From: Chloroflexota bacterium | Lineage (GTDB): Bacteria > Chloroflexota > Anaerolineae > Anaerolineales > Anaerolineaceae | Assembly: GCA_029265085.1 (NCBI GenBank) | Contig: JAJUJY010000036.1 | Span: 1-30,866 of the forward strand | DNA: 30,866 nt | Direction: 5' to 3' | Part shown: piece after piece, positions 1 to 8,455 of the stretch | How positions within the stretch are numbered: the first letter of the stretch is position 1 | How the letters are laid out: every line of letters starts with the position of its first letter | The notes under the pieces: model-generated | What the model saw: the letters and a program-made list of their open reading frames with translations, nothing else | Databases searched by the model: none | Told to the model about the DNA's origin: nothing | Program-made: the position numbers and the translations under genes

Positions 1-402
1 ATCGGCCATCCTGATGTGATGATCGGAACCGACGGTGTATCAATTCCTCAAGGGACCGCTGAGGCTCCGCGTGCCGTTGGCACTTTTCCGCGCATATTGG
101 GAAGGATGGTTCGTGAACAGGAACTGCTTACTCTGCCAGAGGCCGTGCGTAAAATGACCTCTTTGCCAGCCAAGGCATTTCGATTGGAAAAACGCGGGCT
201 TATTTGCAAAGGCTACACCGCTGATTTGGTTGTTTTTGACCCGCAGACGATCCTGGATCATGCTACTCATCTCGCTTTTAACGCTCCCAACGAAGGGATT
301 CGGGCAGTTTTTGTCAACGGTCAACTTGCGGTTGTGGATAACAAGATTACTGGAATACAAGCCGGCCGCATCTTAAAAAATAATAAAGGAATTGTTGTGT
401 GA
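1..402 (+). CDS. N-acyl-D-amino-acid deacylase, C-terminal part (5' end outside window)
   Basis: The frame is open from base 1, so only the last 133 residues are present. They match the C-terminus of D-aminoacylase-type amidohydrolases: a G-T-D-G segment carrying the late metal/catalytic Asp, then the G-T-F-P-R-I-L-G-R block, E-A-V-R-K-M-T-S-L-P-A, and the closing beta-sandwich piece A-D-L-V-V-F-D-P. Family members hydrolyse N-acyl-D-amino acids, or D-residue-containing N-acyl dipeptides, to free D-amino acids. The stop overlaps the GTG start of the dipeptidase by 4 nt (GTGA), so the two are probably translationally coupled. The context of dipeptidase, racemase and serine dehydratase supports D-amino-acid or peptide salvage. 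The exact substrate cannot be read from the fragment; a related dihydroorotase-like amidohydrolase is the alternative. Confidence 0.85.
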   Translation: MGHPDVMIGTDGVSIPQGTAEAPRAVGTFPRILGRMVREQELLTLPEAVRKMTSLPAKAFRLEKRGLICKGYTADLVVFDPQTILDHATHLAFNAPNEGIRAVFVNGQLAVVDNKITGIQAGRILKNNKGIVV

Positions 403-1439
403 ACAATCGAACCAAAGCTATTGAATTGATCCAATCCACGCCTGTGGTGGATGCTCATTCCGATTTCCTGGCCGATGTGCTTTATCTGCGTAGGCAGGGA
501 TACACACGTGTGATTGAAAATAAATTTATACCTGAATTTCGCGCAGGCGGGGTGCGTGTTGTTGTTGCGGCCATATTTATCGAGACCATCTTTGTGCCGC
601 AAATGGCAACCGAACTGGCACTTGAACAAATCGATTGCCTGCATCAGGAAATGCTGGAGTCTCCGGGTTTGTTTTCCCTTTGTACGACATATGCAGAAAT
701 TGAGGTGGCTGTCCAACGAGGTGAGATCGCAGTGCTGCTTTCTCTAGAGGGAGCGGAACCTGTCGGAATGAATCTGTCTTTGCTGCGCACTTTTTACCGC
801 CTTGGGGTTCGTATGTTTGGGCTTGCCTGGGGACGCCGAAATGCAGCCTGTGAGGGCAGCACTCTGGTAGGTGAGTCCAATGCTTCGGCTGGCGGTCTCT
901 CCAATTTTGGGCGTGAGTTAATCCGGGAAATGGACCGGCTTGGTATTTTGATTGATCTTTCCCATATCAACGATCTGGGCGTTAAGGACATTGCCAGCAT
1001 GACTTCCTCGCTGCTGTTTGCTTCCCATTCTAATGCTCGTGCATTGAATTCAATCGAGCGAAATGTTTCGGATGAAATCATCCGCTTGATTGCATCGCGG
1101 CAAGGAGTGATTGGAATCAATGAAGTCAATATCATTTGTGCCGATACGGACGACAAAGCAACCCCAGAAATGCTGGTGCACCACATGGAATATATTCGAT
1201 CCGTGGCTGGTATTGAATCTATTGGCCTTGGGTTAGACTTTTTTAGCCAAATGCATTTGTTTGCTCCGGTTCTTCCACTCCAAAAAATGAAGCGTCCAAT
1301 TCAGGATATTCTTCCTGGCTATGAGGGATTGGTTGAAGTCGTTGCGATTATGCTCGATCGCGGTTGGTCTGCCGGAGACATCCGGGCAGTGCTGAGCGGG
1401 AATTTCCTGCGCATGTATCGAAATCACCTGGTTGGTTAA
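399..1439 (+). CDS. Membrane-dipeptidase-like dipeptidase (peptidase family M19)
   Basis: This 346-residue protein has the M19 hallmarks in order. An N-terminal H-x-D metal motif lies at H20/D22 (V-D-A-H-S-D). A bridging Glu at E117 sits in L-E-G-A-E-P. Then come the L-G-V-R-M-F-G-L block, the I-D-L-S-H metal His, F-A-S-H-S-N-A-R, and a late G-L-G-L-D-F segment. M19 enzymes are di-zinc dipeptidases that tolerate a D-residue at the C-terminal position, which fits the D-aminoacylase just upstream. No signal peptide is visible, so it is probably cytoplasmic. It starts at GTG overlapping the upstream stop by 4 nt, and ends 3 nt before the serine dehydratase. The later Asp context (G-L-D-F-F, often G-S-D-F-D-G) is slightly atypical, so the substrate may differ from classical renal dipeptidase. 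Confidence 0.9.
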   Translation: MNNRTKAIELIQSTPVVDAHSDFLADVLYLRRQGYTRVIENKFIPEFRAGGVRVVVAAIFIETIFVPQMATELALEQIDCLHQEMLESPGLFSLCTTYAEIEVAVQRGEIAVLLSLEGAEPVGMNLSLLRTFYRLGVRMFGLAWGRRNAACEGSTLVGESNASAGGLSNFGRELIREMDRLGILIDLSHINDLGVKDIASMTSSLLFASHSNARALNSIERNVSDEIIRLIASRQGVIGINEVNIICADTDDKATPEMLVHHMEYIRSVAGIESIGLGLDFFSQMHLFAPVLPLQKMKRPIQDILPGYEGLVEVVAIMLDRGWSAGDIRAVLSGNFLRMYRNHLVG

Positions 1440-1442
1440 TAG

Positions 1443-2885
1443 ATGGTCACGCGAAAGCCCGCTGCTAGTATTTTGAACGATGTGCTTGGTCCGATTATGG
1501 TCGGGCCGTCCAGCTCGCATACGGCTGGTCCGGCTCGGATCGGCCGTATGGTGCATGATCTTTGCGGGGGCATTCGCAAGGCAACCATTATCTATTCTTC
1601 CTCTGGCTCATATGCAGCCACTATCAAGGGGCAGGCTTCAGACCGTGGGTTTGCCGCAGGGTTGTTGGGTTGGGAATGTTTTGATCCTCGGCTTCCTGAA
1701 TCACTCACAGCAGCCTCTCAAGCCGGAATTTCAATATTTTTTCAGCCGGTGGCAGAGCCTTTTGATCATCCAAACCGGGCAGTGATTCAGGCAACAGGTC
1801 TGGACGGGATGGAGGTTTGTGTTCGGTCGCTCTCCCTTGGCGGTGGGAGGGTCTGCATCACAGAGATTCAAGGTGTGGCAGTGAACCTGGACGGGAGCCG
1901 AACGGTATACATTGATCCAGCGAAACCGTTTGAAATCCTGGCCTTGCCTACATCCCCTGCTTGCAGGTCTGTTCGTGCAGTGATGCCGTTGGAAAGAGAT
2001 GCCAGTCATGCGCCTGAATTCGTATGTGCAAAGGAAATGTTCCAGGCGCAAAATCCAGTTCGGAAGCTGTCAGATTTTGCCTTGCACTACGAATCCAGTC
2101 TGGGTAATTGGAATGTGGAGCGGTTGGATCGTCACATGGATGGGCTATTAACGATCATGGCTGAATCTGCCCGCAGTGGGTTAAAAATTGAGTCCAGTGA
2201 TCACTTCCAGATGATCCGGCCCTCAGCACGACACATGGCAAAAAACCGGAATGTCGGTATAGATATTGGACTCTTGAACGACAGCTTGATTATTGCCACT
2301 GCGGTGATGGAAGTTGATCGAGATATGGGGATTATTGTTGCAGCTCCGACAGCTGGCTCAGCAGGAGTTTTGCCTGCTGTATTGCTGCCAATTTTGGAGC
2401 GCGGCATAGCAGATCGCTCATCGGTTTTGCGTGGTCTTCTGGCTGCCGGTCTGGTCGGTGCTTTGATAGCCAATCAAGCCACCTTCGCCGCTGAGGAAGC
2501 GGGCTGCCAGGCAGAAAACGGTTCGGCCAGTGCAATGGCTGCAGCGGCAATATGCGATATTCTGGGAGCTTCTGCGGAAACCTCCTTGAAGGCTGCCTCT
2601 CTTGCATTATCCAACCTCTTAGGGTTGATCTGTGATCCTGTAGCTGGCGGTGTGGAAATACCGTGCATCAGCCGCAACGCGATGGCTGCATCCAATGCGG
2701 TTTCGTCTGCCAATATGGTTCTGGCTGGTTTTGATCCATTCATTCCATTCGACGAGGTTGTTCAGGCGATGAATGCTGTCGGAAGACAAATGCCTGCTTC
2801 CTTGCGTTGCACCGCAAATGGCGGCCTGGCAGCTACACCCACTGCCTGCAGTCTGGTTGTACGCGGAAAGGTTCAACAGCCATGA
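1443..2885 (+). CDS. sdaA: L-serine ammonia-lyase, iron-sulfur type, fused beta and alpha domains
   Basis: It catalyses L-serine to pyruvate plus ammonia. Both halves of the family are in one 480-residue chain, slightly longer than E. coli SdaA. The N-terminal beta domain has the signature G-P-S-S-S-H-T-A-G-P at residues 21-30. The C-terminal alpha domain has the E-N-G-S-A-S-A region and cysteines C355 (A-G-C-Q-A-E), C397 (I-C-D-P-V-A-G-G) and C456 (R-C-T-A-N-G-G), the expected [4Fe-4S] ligands. The cluster is oxygen-sensitive in this family, consistent with an anaerobe. The gene starts 3 nt after the dipeptidase, and its TGA overlaps the ATG of the M32 peptidase (ATGA). With the racemase two genes downstream it could route D- or L-serine from peptides into pyruvate; that link is inference. 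Confidence 0.92.
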   Translation: MVTRKPAASILNDVLGPIMVGPSSSHTAGPARIGRMVHDLCGGIRKATIIYSSSGSYAATIKGQASDRGFAAGLLGWECFDPRLPESLTAASQAGISIFFQPVAEPFDHPNRAVIQATGLDGMEVCVRSLSLGGGRVCITEIQGVAVNLDGSRTVYIDPAKPFEILALPTSPACRSVRAVMPLERDASHAPEFVCAKEMFQAQNPVRKLSDFALHYESSLGNWNVERLDRHMDGLLTIMAESARSGLKIESSDHFQMIRPSARHMAKNRNVGIDIGLLNDSLIIATAVMEVDRDMGIIVAAPTAGSAGVLPAVLLPILERGIADRSSVLRGLLAAGLVGALIANQATFAAEEAGCQAENGSASAMAAAAICDILGASAETSLKAASLALSNLLGLICDPVAGGVEIPCISRNAMAASNAVSSANMVLAGFDPFIPFDEVVQAMNAVGRQMPASLRCTANGGLAATPTACSLVVRGKVQQP

Positions 2886-4360
2886 CCCAACAAATGCTGG
2901 CACAACTGGAACAATATAGTGCAAAATTAGCTTTTTCCTTTGCGCTGAATGAGCTTTTTACCTGGGAGAACCGTACTGCGGTTCTTCCGGCTGGAGAACC
3001 TTACCGGTCTGGGTTGATTCAGTTTTACAGTCAAACCGATCAGGCATGGCGAAGCGGAAAATCTGCCCGAAATCTGGCAGCATGGTTTGCACATTATCCC
3101 CCCGCTGATGCAGAACACCAGGCAATGCTTCGCGACCTGAAATCCAACTTGGAGTTCTCGAACGTCCCTCGTGCCTGGATATCCACGCGCAGCCACTTGA
3201 TATCACAGTCCATCGCTGCCTGGGAAGAGAGCAACCGCAGCGGAAATGCGGGTGCCTGGCTGCAATCCATTCAGAAGGTTATGGATATCAGCCGCCGGAT
3301 TGCAGAAAAAGCAGACAGCCGGGTACATCCATTTGAATTTTGGGTTCGCCTGAATGAGCCAGGGATGACCGTAGCGGAATTGGATAGACTTTTTGATCAT
3401 CTTGAGCAGAGCTTGCGGCCTATCCTGCTGGAAGGCTGTCATGATCCTGCCCCTGCTGATATCTGCGCAGGTATTCAAGTTGACCGAGGCCGATTGTTGA
3501 AATTTTGCAAGCATCTTGCTGGCCAGATTGGTTATGCTGAAGGCTATAGCAGGTGGGCAGAAACCCGTTTGCCATTCTCCTCGATTATTGGCCCAAAAGA
3601 TGTGCGTATCGCAGTTAATCTAGATTCACCGCTTAACGCCATTTCTGGTACGCTGCATGAAGCTGGACATGCCGTATATGCGCTGGGAGCTGAGGAGCAC
3701 CTTATGCTTAACGGTCTCTGGCGTCCTTTTGTGGGGGGATACGACGAGGCTATGGCGATCTTTTGGGAATGTATGATTGGACAGGATGAAAAATTCTGGG
3801 GTTATCTGCTGCCTTTACTTCAGGAAAAATTTCCCGAATTTGCGCACATTTCCGTTGATGATATTCTTGCGCATTTCTATCGCATTTCTGCATCCCCAAT
3901 CCGGGTTGGTGCTGACCGCGTCACATATATGCTGCACATTTTAGCCCGATACCGGCTTGAAAAACAATTGCTGGAAGGGAGCCTCAAAGCGGTTGATTTG
4001 CCGCATGCCTGGAACAGGCAAATGGAAATTTTGCTGGGAATTCTCCCGCGTAATGATTGCGAGGGTTGCCTGCAGGATATTCATTGGTCACTTGGGCTTA
4101 TTGGATATTTCCCGTCCTATGCCATTGGCACACTGATGGCGGCGCAGCTTTTTGTGGCGGCAAAAAATGCAGGCGTAATTGACCCAATTGCCCAGGGAAT
4201 TTTTACACCGATAAATCAATGGATGGCTGATCATTGCCATCGTCAAGGACGAATCTATAGTCCAGCAAAGATTTTGGCTGATGCCACAGGAGAAAATCTT
4301 AACCCTTCCCATTTCATTCAACTGATTCGAGACCGCATATCCGGTTGGCAGGCAGGGTAA
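2882..4360 (+). CDS. Carboxypeptidase Taq-family metallopeptidase (M32)
   Basis: This 492-residue protein has the usual size of the M32 (thermostable carboxypeptidase 1) family. The zinc site H-E-A-G-H lies at residues 259-263, and the third ligand region D-E-A-M-A-I-F-W-E-C follows about 30 residues later. The family block I-R-V-G-A-D-R-V-T-Y-M-L-H-I is well kept (commonly R-V-E-A-D-E-V-T-Y). M32 enzymes are cytoplasmic and remove C-terminal residues from peptides, with broad specificity. An upstream in-frame ATG at 2807 would add 25 residues, but it lies inside the serine dehydratase. The ATG at 2882 forms a 4-nt ATGA overlap with the previous stop, gives an N-terminus typical of the family, and is preferred. 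The racemase starts 4 nt after the stop. Confidence 0.9.
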   Translation: MTQQMLAQLEQYSAKLAFSFALNELFTWENRTAVLPAGEPYRSGLIQFYSQTDQAWRSGKSARNLAAWFAHYPPADAEHQAMLRDLKSNLEFSNVPRAWISTRSHLISQSIAAWEESNRSGNAGAWLQSIQKVMDISRRIAEKADSRVHPFEFWVRLNEPGMTVAELDRLFDHLEQSLRPILLEGCHDPAPADICAGIQVDRGRLLKFCKHLAGQIGYAEGYSRWAETRLPFSSIIGPKDVRIAVNLDSPLNAISGTLHEAGHAVYALGAEEHLMLNGLWRPFVGGYDEAMAIFWECMIGQDEKFWGYLLPLLQEKFPEFAHISVDDILAHFYRISASPIRVGADRVTYMLHILARYRLEKQLLEGSLKAVDLPHAWNRQMEILLGILPRNDCEGCLQDIHWSLGLIGYFPSYAIGTLMAAQLFVAAKNAGVIDPIAQGIFTPINQWMADHCHRQGRIYSPAKILADATGENLNPSHFIQLIRDRISGWQAG

Positions 4361-4364
4361 TTGA

Positions 4365-5432
4365 ATGTACCCCCGGATGCAGATCCATCTGGATCGAATT
4401 GCTCGTAATGCACGCGCTGTGCAGTCCATTTGCCGTACACGCGGCTTAGCCTTTACCGCAATCACCAAATCTGTGTGCGGTGATCAGGAAATTGCTGCGC
4501 TGCTTTGTTCGCTCGGAATTCAGCAGCTTGGAGATGCGCGCATTCAAAACCTACAAAAATACGTTCAGTTGCCAGTTGAAAAATGGCTGATTCGCATTCC
4601 AATGATTTCTGAATGTCGTGAAGTGGTCCGTTTTGCGGATGTGTCGCTCGTTAGTGAAAAAGCTACTCTTCAAGCTCTGAACCGTGAAGCCTTGGCTCAA
4701 AAAAAGACCCATGGTGTGCTGCTTATGTTGGATATGGGGGATCGTCGAGAAGGTTGCTTTGAAATGCGCGAGATGATCTCCTTATTAAAGGAGGTGGATA
4801 GGCTGTCCAATTTGGAACTCAAAGGGTTTGGAACCAATCTTGGGTGTTTTGGCTTTGTGCAGACCAATGGTGCTAAAATGCAGGATTTTTCGAGGGTTAT
4901 TCAAAATATAACTAAATCCTCGGACCTGATCATATCTGGTGGCAACTCAAGCTCGCTGAAATGGGTTATGGAAGCAAAGGATCTGTATGCGATCAATCAT
5001 TTGCGCCTGGGCGAATCTATCTTGTTTGGAAGAGAACGCCGGGATTTTACCCAATTAGAGCAAACCACGGATGACGCATTTCTTTTGGAAACAGAACTGG
5101 TGGAGGTGAAGGAAAAACCGTCATTGCCAGATGGTGTCATTGGTATGGATTCCTATGGAAATGCCCCTGTATTTCATGATTATGGAATGCATCTGCGCGG
5201 GATTTGTGCAATCGGAAAACAAGACATTGATCCGGACCTGTTAGAGCCGACTGATTCATCCATTCACATTCTCGGCTCTAGCTTTGATCATATGATCGTG
5301 GAGCTTCCCCGTGGACATTACCGGGTGGGAGATATCCTTCAATTCAAAATGCGGTATGGTGCAGTAGTCAGGGCGATGACCAGTGAATACATCAGCAAGC
5401 AATACATTCGAAAGAAGGGAATATGCGAATAG
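4365..5432 (+). CDS. PLP-dependent amino-acid racemase, alanine/ornithine-racemase-like fold
   Basis: This 355-residue protein has the N-terminal alanine-racemase barrel. It begins Y-P-R-M-Q-I-H-L-D-R-I, and the PLP lysine is K35 in A-I-T-K-S-V-C-G-D. Both patterns resemble the ornithine/amino-acid racemase branch more than classical Alr, whose lysine lies in A-V-x-K-A-x-A-Y-G-H. Later family segments include L-D-M-G-D-R-R-E-G, G-F-G-T-N-L-G-C-F, S-G-G-N-S-S-S and L-R-L-G-E-S-I-L-F-G. It would interconvert D- and L-amino acids in the cytoplasm. Between a D-aminoacylase/dipeptidase group and a serine dehydratase it is well placed to convert released D-amino acids into L-forms for catabolism. 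The actual amino acid (Ser, Ala, Orn, Lys) cannot be told from sequence alone. The stop lies 10 nt inside the next gene. Confidence 0.85.
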   Translation: MYPRMQIHLDRIARNARAVQSICRTRGLAFTAITKSVCGDQEIAALLCSLGIQQLGDARIQNLQKYVQLPVEKWLIRIPMISECREVVRFADVSLVSEKATLQALNREALAQKKTHGVLLMLDMGDRREGCFEMREMISLLKEVDRLSNLELKGFGTNLGCFGFVQTNGAKMQDFSRVIQNITKSSDLIISGGNSSSLKWVMEAKDLYAINHLRLGESILFGRERRDFTQLEQTTDDAFLLETELVEVKEKPSLPDGVIGMDSYGNAPVFHDYGMHLRGICAIGKQDIDPDLLEPTDSSIHILGSSFDHMIVELPRGHYRVGDILQFKMRYGAVVRAMTSEYISKQYIRKKGICE

Positions 5433-6985
5433 AACCACAGGAACACATTAAGCGATATGTAAACGTTGAAATTCCTACCCGGGATGGCTGCCTGCTGCGT
5501 GCTGATCTATATATGCCCGTTGGAGCGGGACCATTCCCAGCCATTATTATGCGTTCACCGTACCTAAAATCGATGGCTGCAACCCCGCATTACAGTCAAT
5601 GGGGAAAGTACTACGCACAGAATGGTTTTGTCTTTGTCATGTGTGATGTTCGCGGGCGAGGCGATTCGGAGGGTGTTTTTAAACCATTCTTTCATGAAAC
5701 AACAGATGGTTACGATACTATTGAATGGGTTGCCGCTCAGAGTTGGTGCACCGGTGAAATCGGAATGGATGGAAATTCATACAATGCGCACACCGCCTGG
5801 ATGGCTGCTCTTTCTGGAACGCCGCATCTGAAAGCGATGACAGTTTCGGGTGTTCCAGGCGACCTTTATCGGCATGGCACTCAGTATCTTAACGGAATTA
5901 AGACCCTCTACCTGGTACTTTGGATGTTTATGACCAGCGGGCGAAACATGCAAATCCCGTTGGAAGTCTATAGCTTGGAAAAGCCCTACGAGTTTTTACC
6001 CGATTTATTGAAGCGTTGTCTTGCGGTTCCGGTTGGACAAATTCCAGAAATATTGGGTTTTGACGGGAAAAATTGGATTGAAGCATTGCAGCATGCAGCC
6101 GATGATGGTTTTTGGGATGAGACCAAACTCGAAAGTAGGCTGGTGGGAAGTTCAGTGGCTGCGCTGCATATTACTGGTTGGTTTGATAACTATCTGGTCG
6201 GGACAGTGGCTGGGTTTGAAGCCTTACGCCAGGAAGGCGCAAGGCCGGATTGCCAGCACCTGATTATTGGCCCCTGGACGCATAATGCAAACGTTGCACC
6301 CGTGCAAAAGGTTGGAGACCTGGATTTTGGGGAGCAAGCCCTATTGGATATGCTTGCGCTCAAAGTACGATTTTTTAATCACCATCTTAAACACACTGGA
6401 GAATTTCACCAACCCGCAGTACAGGTGTTTGATATGGGTAGTTTAATGTGGAATACCGCCAATGATTTTCCGGACACTTATTGGGTCAGCCATTACCTGA
6501 GCAATCTTGGAATTTCTGCCAACCAGGGAGAATCTACCTGGTTGGTCTATGACCCGCGCAACCCCACCCCCTCCGGTGTATATGTTACCCCAGCCAATAT
6601 TGACGGAATAGATCAGCGCAGCGATGTTCTTCATTTTAAATCTGCAGCGATTTCAACTCCGATGACGCTCGCTGGTCAGACTCAATTGAAATTATCCATC
6701 GAGCAAGACGCACCTGAGTCCGATTTGATTGTCACGCTGTGTGACCGTTATCCCGATGGCCGCTTATTACCTCTATCTTTCAGCGGACAAAAGATACACA
6801 CCAATCCAGGTGTGAATTTAACCATTGAGATCGACTTCCCTTATGTGCTGCATACATTTCAAACTGGCCACCGGATTGAATTGTTGATCCAGCATGCCGC
6901 CATTCCGTTATTAGTCCCGCTGCGTCATCCTGTTAAGACGGTTCTATTCTGCCAATCTAGTATTCTCTTACCTATCAAATCATAG
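5423..6985 (+). CDS. CocE/NonD-type hydrolase, X-Pro dipeptidyl-peptidase (S15) superfamily
   Basis: This 520-residue alpha/beta hydrolase opens with the typical strand pair I-P-T-R-D-G-C-L-L-R-A-D-L-Y. It then has D-V-R-G-R-G-D-S-E-G and the nucleophile elbow G-N-S-Y-N at 117-121, with S119 the likely nucleophile. The acid/base pair would be the Asp in G-W-F-D-N-Y and the His in G-P-W-T-H-N. The last third is the beta-rich C-terminal domain of this superfamily. Members hydrolyse amide or ester bonds: X-Pro peptides, alpha-amino-acid esters, acyl amides. A prolyl-peptidase or amidase role fits the operon but is not proven. The usual second Gly of the G-x-S-Y-x-G elbow is Ala here. The start overlaps the racemase by 10 nt, and no signal peptide is seen. 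Confidence 0.85.
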   Translation: MRIEPQEHIKRYVNVEIPTRDGCLLRADLYMPVGAGPFPAIIMRSPYLKSMAATPHYSQWGKYYAQNGFVFVMCDVRGRGDSEGVFKPFFHETTDGYDTIEWVAAQSWCTGEIGMDGNSYNAHTAWMAALSGTPHLKAMTVSGVPGDLYRHGTQYLNGIKTLYLVLWMFMTSGRNMQIPLEVYSLEKPYEFLPDLLKRCLAVPVGQIPEILGFDGKNWIEALQHAADDGFWDETKLESRLVGSSVAALHITGWFDNYLVGTVAGFEALRQEGARPDCQHLIIGPWTHNANVAPVQKVGDLDFGEQALLDMLALKVRFFNHHLKHTGEFHQPAVQVFDMGSLMWNTANDFPDTYWVSHYLSNLGISANQGESTWLVYDPRNPTPSGVYVTPANIDGIDQRSDVLHFKSAAISTPMTLAGQTQLKLSIEQDAPESDLIVTLCDRYPDGRLLPLSFSGQKIHTNPGVNLTIEIDFPYVLHTFQTGHRIELLIQHAAIPLLVPLRHPVKTVLFCQSSILLPIKS

Positions 6986-6994
6986 AAAGGGTTC

Positions 6995-8428
6995 ATGATG
7001 AAATTTTTAAAAACCTCGGGAAGAAAAATTTTAACTGAATCCGATGAAGAAATTCGTTTGCGTGGTGTTTGTGTGGGGGGATATCTTCACCTGGAAAATT
7101 ATATGCATGGTTTTCCTGGTGCAGAATGCAGTTTTCGTGCGTCTCTGGAAAATGTGCTTGGTATAGAAAAAGCGGATTTCTTCTGGCAGCGATGGATGGA
7201 TTATTTCTTTACAGAAGCAGATGTGGTTTATATTCGTTCTCTTGGTGCAAATGTTATCCGCCTGGCATTAAATTACCGGCAATTTGAGCGTGATGATAAT
7301 CCCTTTCACTATTTGGAAGCTGGATTTGAACGCCTAAACCGGGTTTTAGATTGGTGTGAAAAGCACAAGTTGTATGTCATTTTAGATATGCATGCAGCTC
7401 AAGGCTGGCAAAATACCGACTGGCACAGTGATAATCCTCACCGCCAGACATTTCTCTGGCATGACCGACTTTATCAAGATCGGTTTATTGCCTTATGGAG
7501 AGAATTTGCAACGCGGCTAAAGGATCGGTCTGTCGTAGCTGGTTATGACTTAATGAATGAGCCTGTCTCCAATGCGCGGTTTGGGCGTTTCAATAATACC
7601 TACACTCCTGATTGGACTGCGTTTAATCACTTAATCCAGCGTGCTGTGAAAGCAATTCGCGAAATTGATCCGAAACACATCATATTTATCGAGGGTGACC
7701 TTTATGGTTTGCGTTTTGAAGGGTTAGAACCGCCCTTAGAAAAGAACCTGGTATATAGCAGTCACCACTATCATCCCAGTACCCGTGGAAAAACTATCTA
7801 TCCTGGTCGCCAGACCAATGGAGAATTCTGGGATGCTGATTTTCAATACAACATGGTTGCCAACCACGAGGGTACTCGTTGGACCAATGAACATCAAGTT
7901 CCGCTCTGGATGGGCGAATTTGGCGGGCAATATATTAAAGAAGCCGGTTCTGTTGAAGGGCAAATGCAAGCTTTGGATGATCAGATCTCTTCATTTGAAA
8001 AGCTCGGAATCCATTGGACTTATTGGAATTATAAGGATATTGGCACTGCTGCCTGGGTGCATCCAAATCCGGACTCTTCTTACACAAAATTTTTCGAACC
8101 GGTAAGCCGCACCAAGTTTGATCTCGCAATGGACCCATCAACTTCATATCTTGTTGATCCGGCCATAGGAATGGAATTTACCACCCTGGCGCATCATTTG
8201 GTTGACCGCCTTAATGATCCCGCAATTGATCGCAATGCAAATGTCATGTACATGGGACAGGTGACCTTAACCCTTTATTTGGCCACACTGTATCAGGCCA
8301 CTGTTGCCCGCATGTTTTCTGGAATGAGTGAACAACAACTTGACGAATTGGCCAAATCATTTTTGTTCGAAAACTGCCTTCCAGAATCCCAACTTGTGGA
8401 AGTTGTTCAAAAGCATCTTCAAATCTGA
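6995..8428 (+). CDS. Glycoside hydrolase family 5-like (cellulase/mannanase fold)
   Basis: This is a 477-residue TIM-barrel glycosidase. N-terminal strands carry L-R-G-V and the barrel repeat N-V-I-R-L. H133 lies in D-M-H-A-A-Q, the acid/base Glu is E189 in D-L-M-N-E-P, the H-H-Y-H segment is at 257-260, and the nucleophile is E308 in W-M-G-E-F-G. This order is the GH5 (clan GH-A) pattern for beta-glycosidic bonds. There is no secretion signal, so the substrate should be an imported oligosaccharide or glycoside; which sugar is unknown. Two adjacent ATGs (6995, 6998) are possible starts. The A-G-A-A-A-G-G ribosome site at 6984-6990 is better spaced for the second. Only 9 nt separate it from the CocE-like gene, suggesting one transcript linking peptide and glycan genes. 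Confidence 0.85.
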   Translation: MMKFLKTSGRKILTESDEEIRLRGVCVGGYLHLENYMHGFPGAECSFRASLENVLGIEKADFFWQRWMDYFFTEADVVYIRSLGANVIRLALNYRQFERDDNPFHYLEAGFERLNRVLDWCEKHKLYVILDMHAAQGWQNTDWHSDNPHRQTFLWHDRLYQDRFIALWREFATRLKDRSVVAGYDLMNEPVSNARFGRFNNTYTPDWTAFNHLIQRAVKAIREIDPKHIIFIEGDLYGLRFEGLEPPLEKNLVYSSHHYHPSTRGKTIYPGRQTNGEFWDADFQYNMVANHEGTRWTNEHQVPLWMGEFGGQYIKEAGSVEGQMQALDDQISSFEKLGIHWTYWNYKDIGTAAWVHPNPDSSYTKFFEPVSRTKFDLAMDPSTSYLVDPAIGMEFTTLAHHLVDRLNDPAIDRNANVMYMGQVTLTLYLATLYQATVARMFSGMSEQQLDELAKSFLFENCLPESQLVEVVQKHLQI

Positions 8429-8455
8429 AAAGAATATTTTCTAGAGGAACTATCT

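Noticed and set aside
2807..2881. Upstream start for the M32 carboxypeptidase
   Set aside because: It lies inside the serine dehydratase in another frame; the ATGA overlap at 2882 gives the family-like N-terminus.
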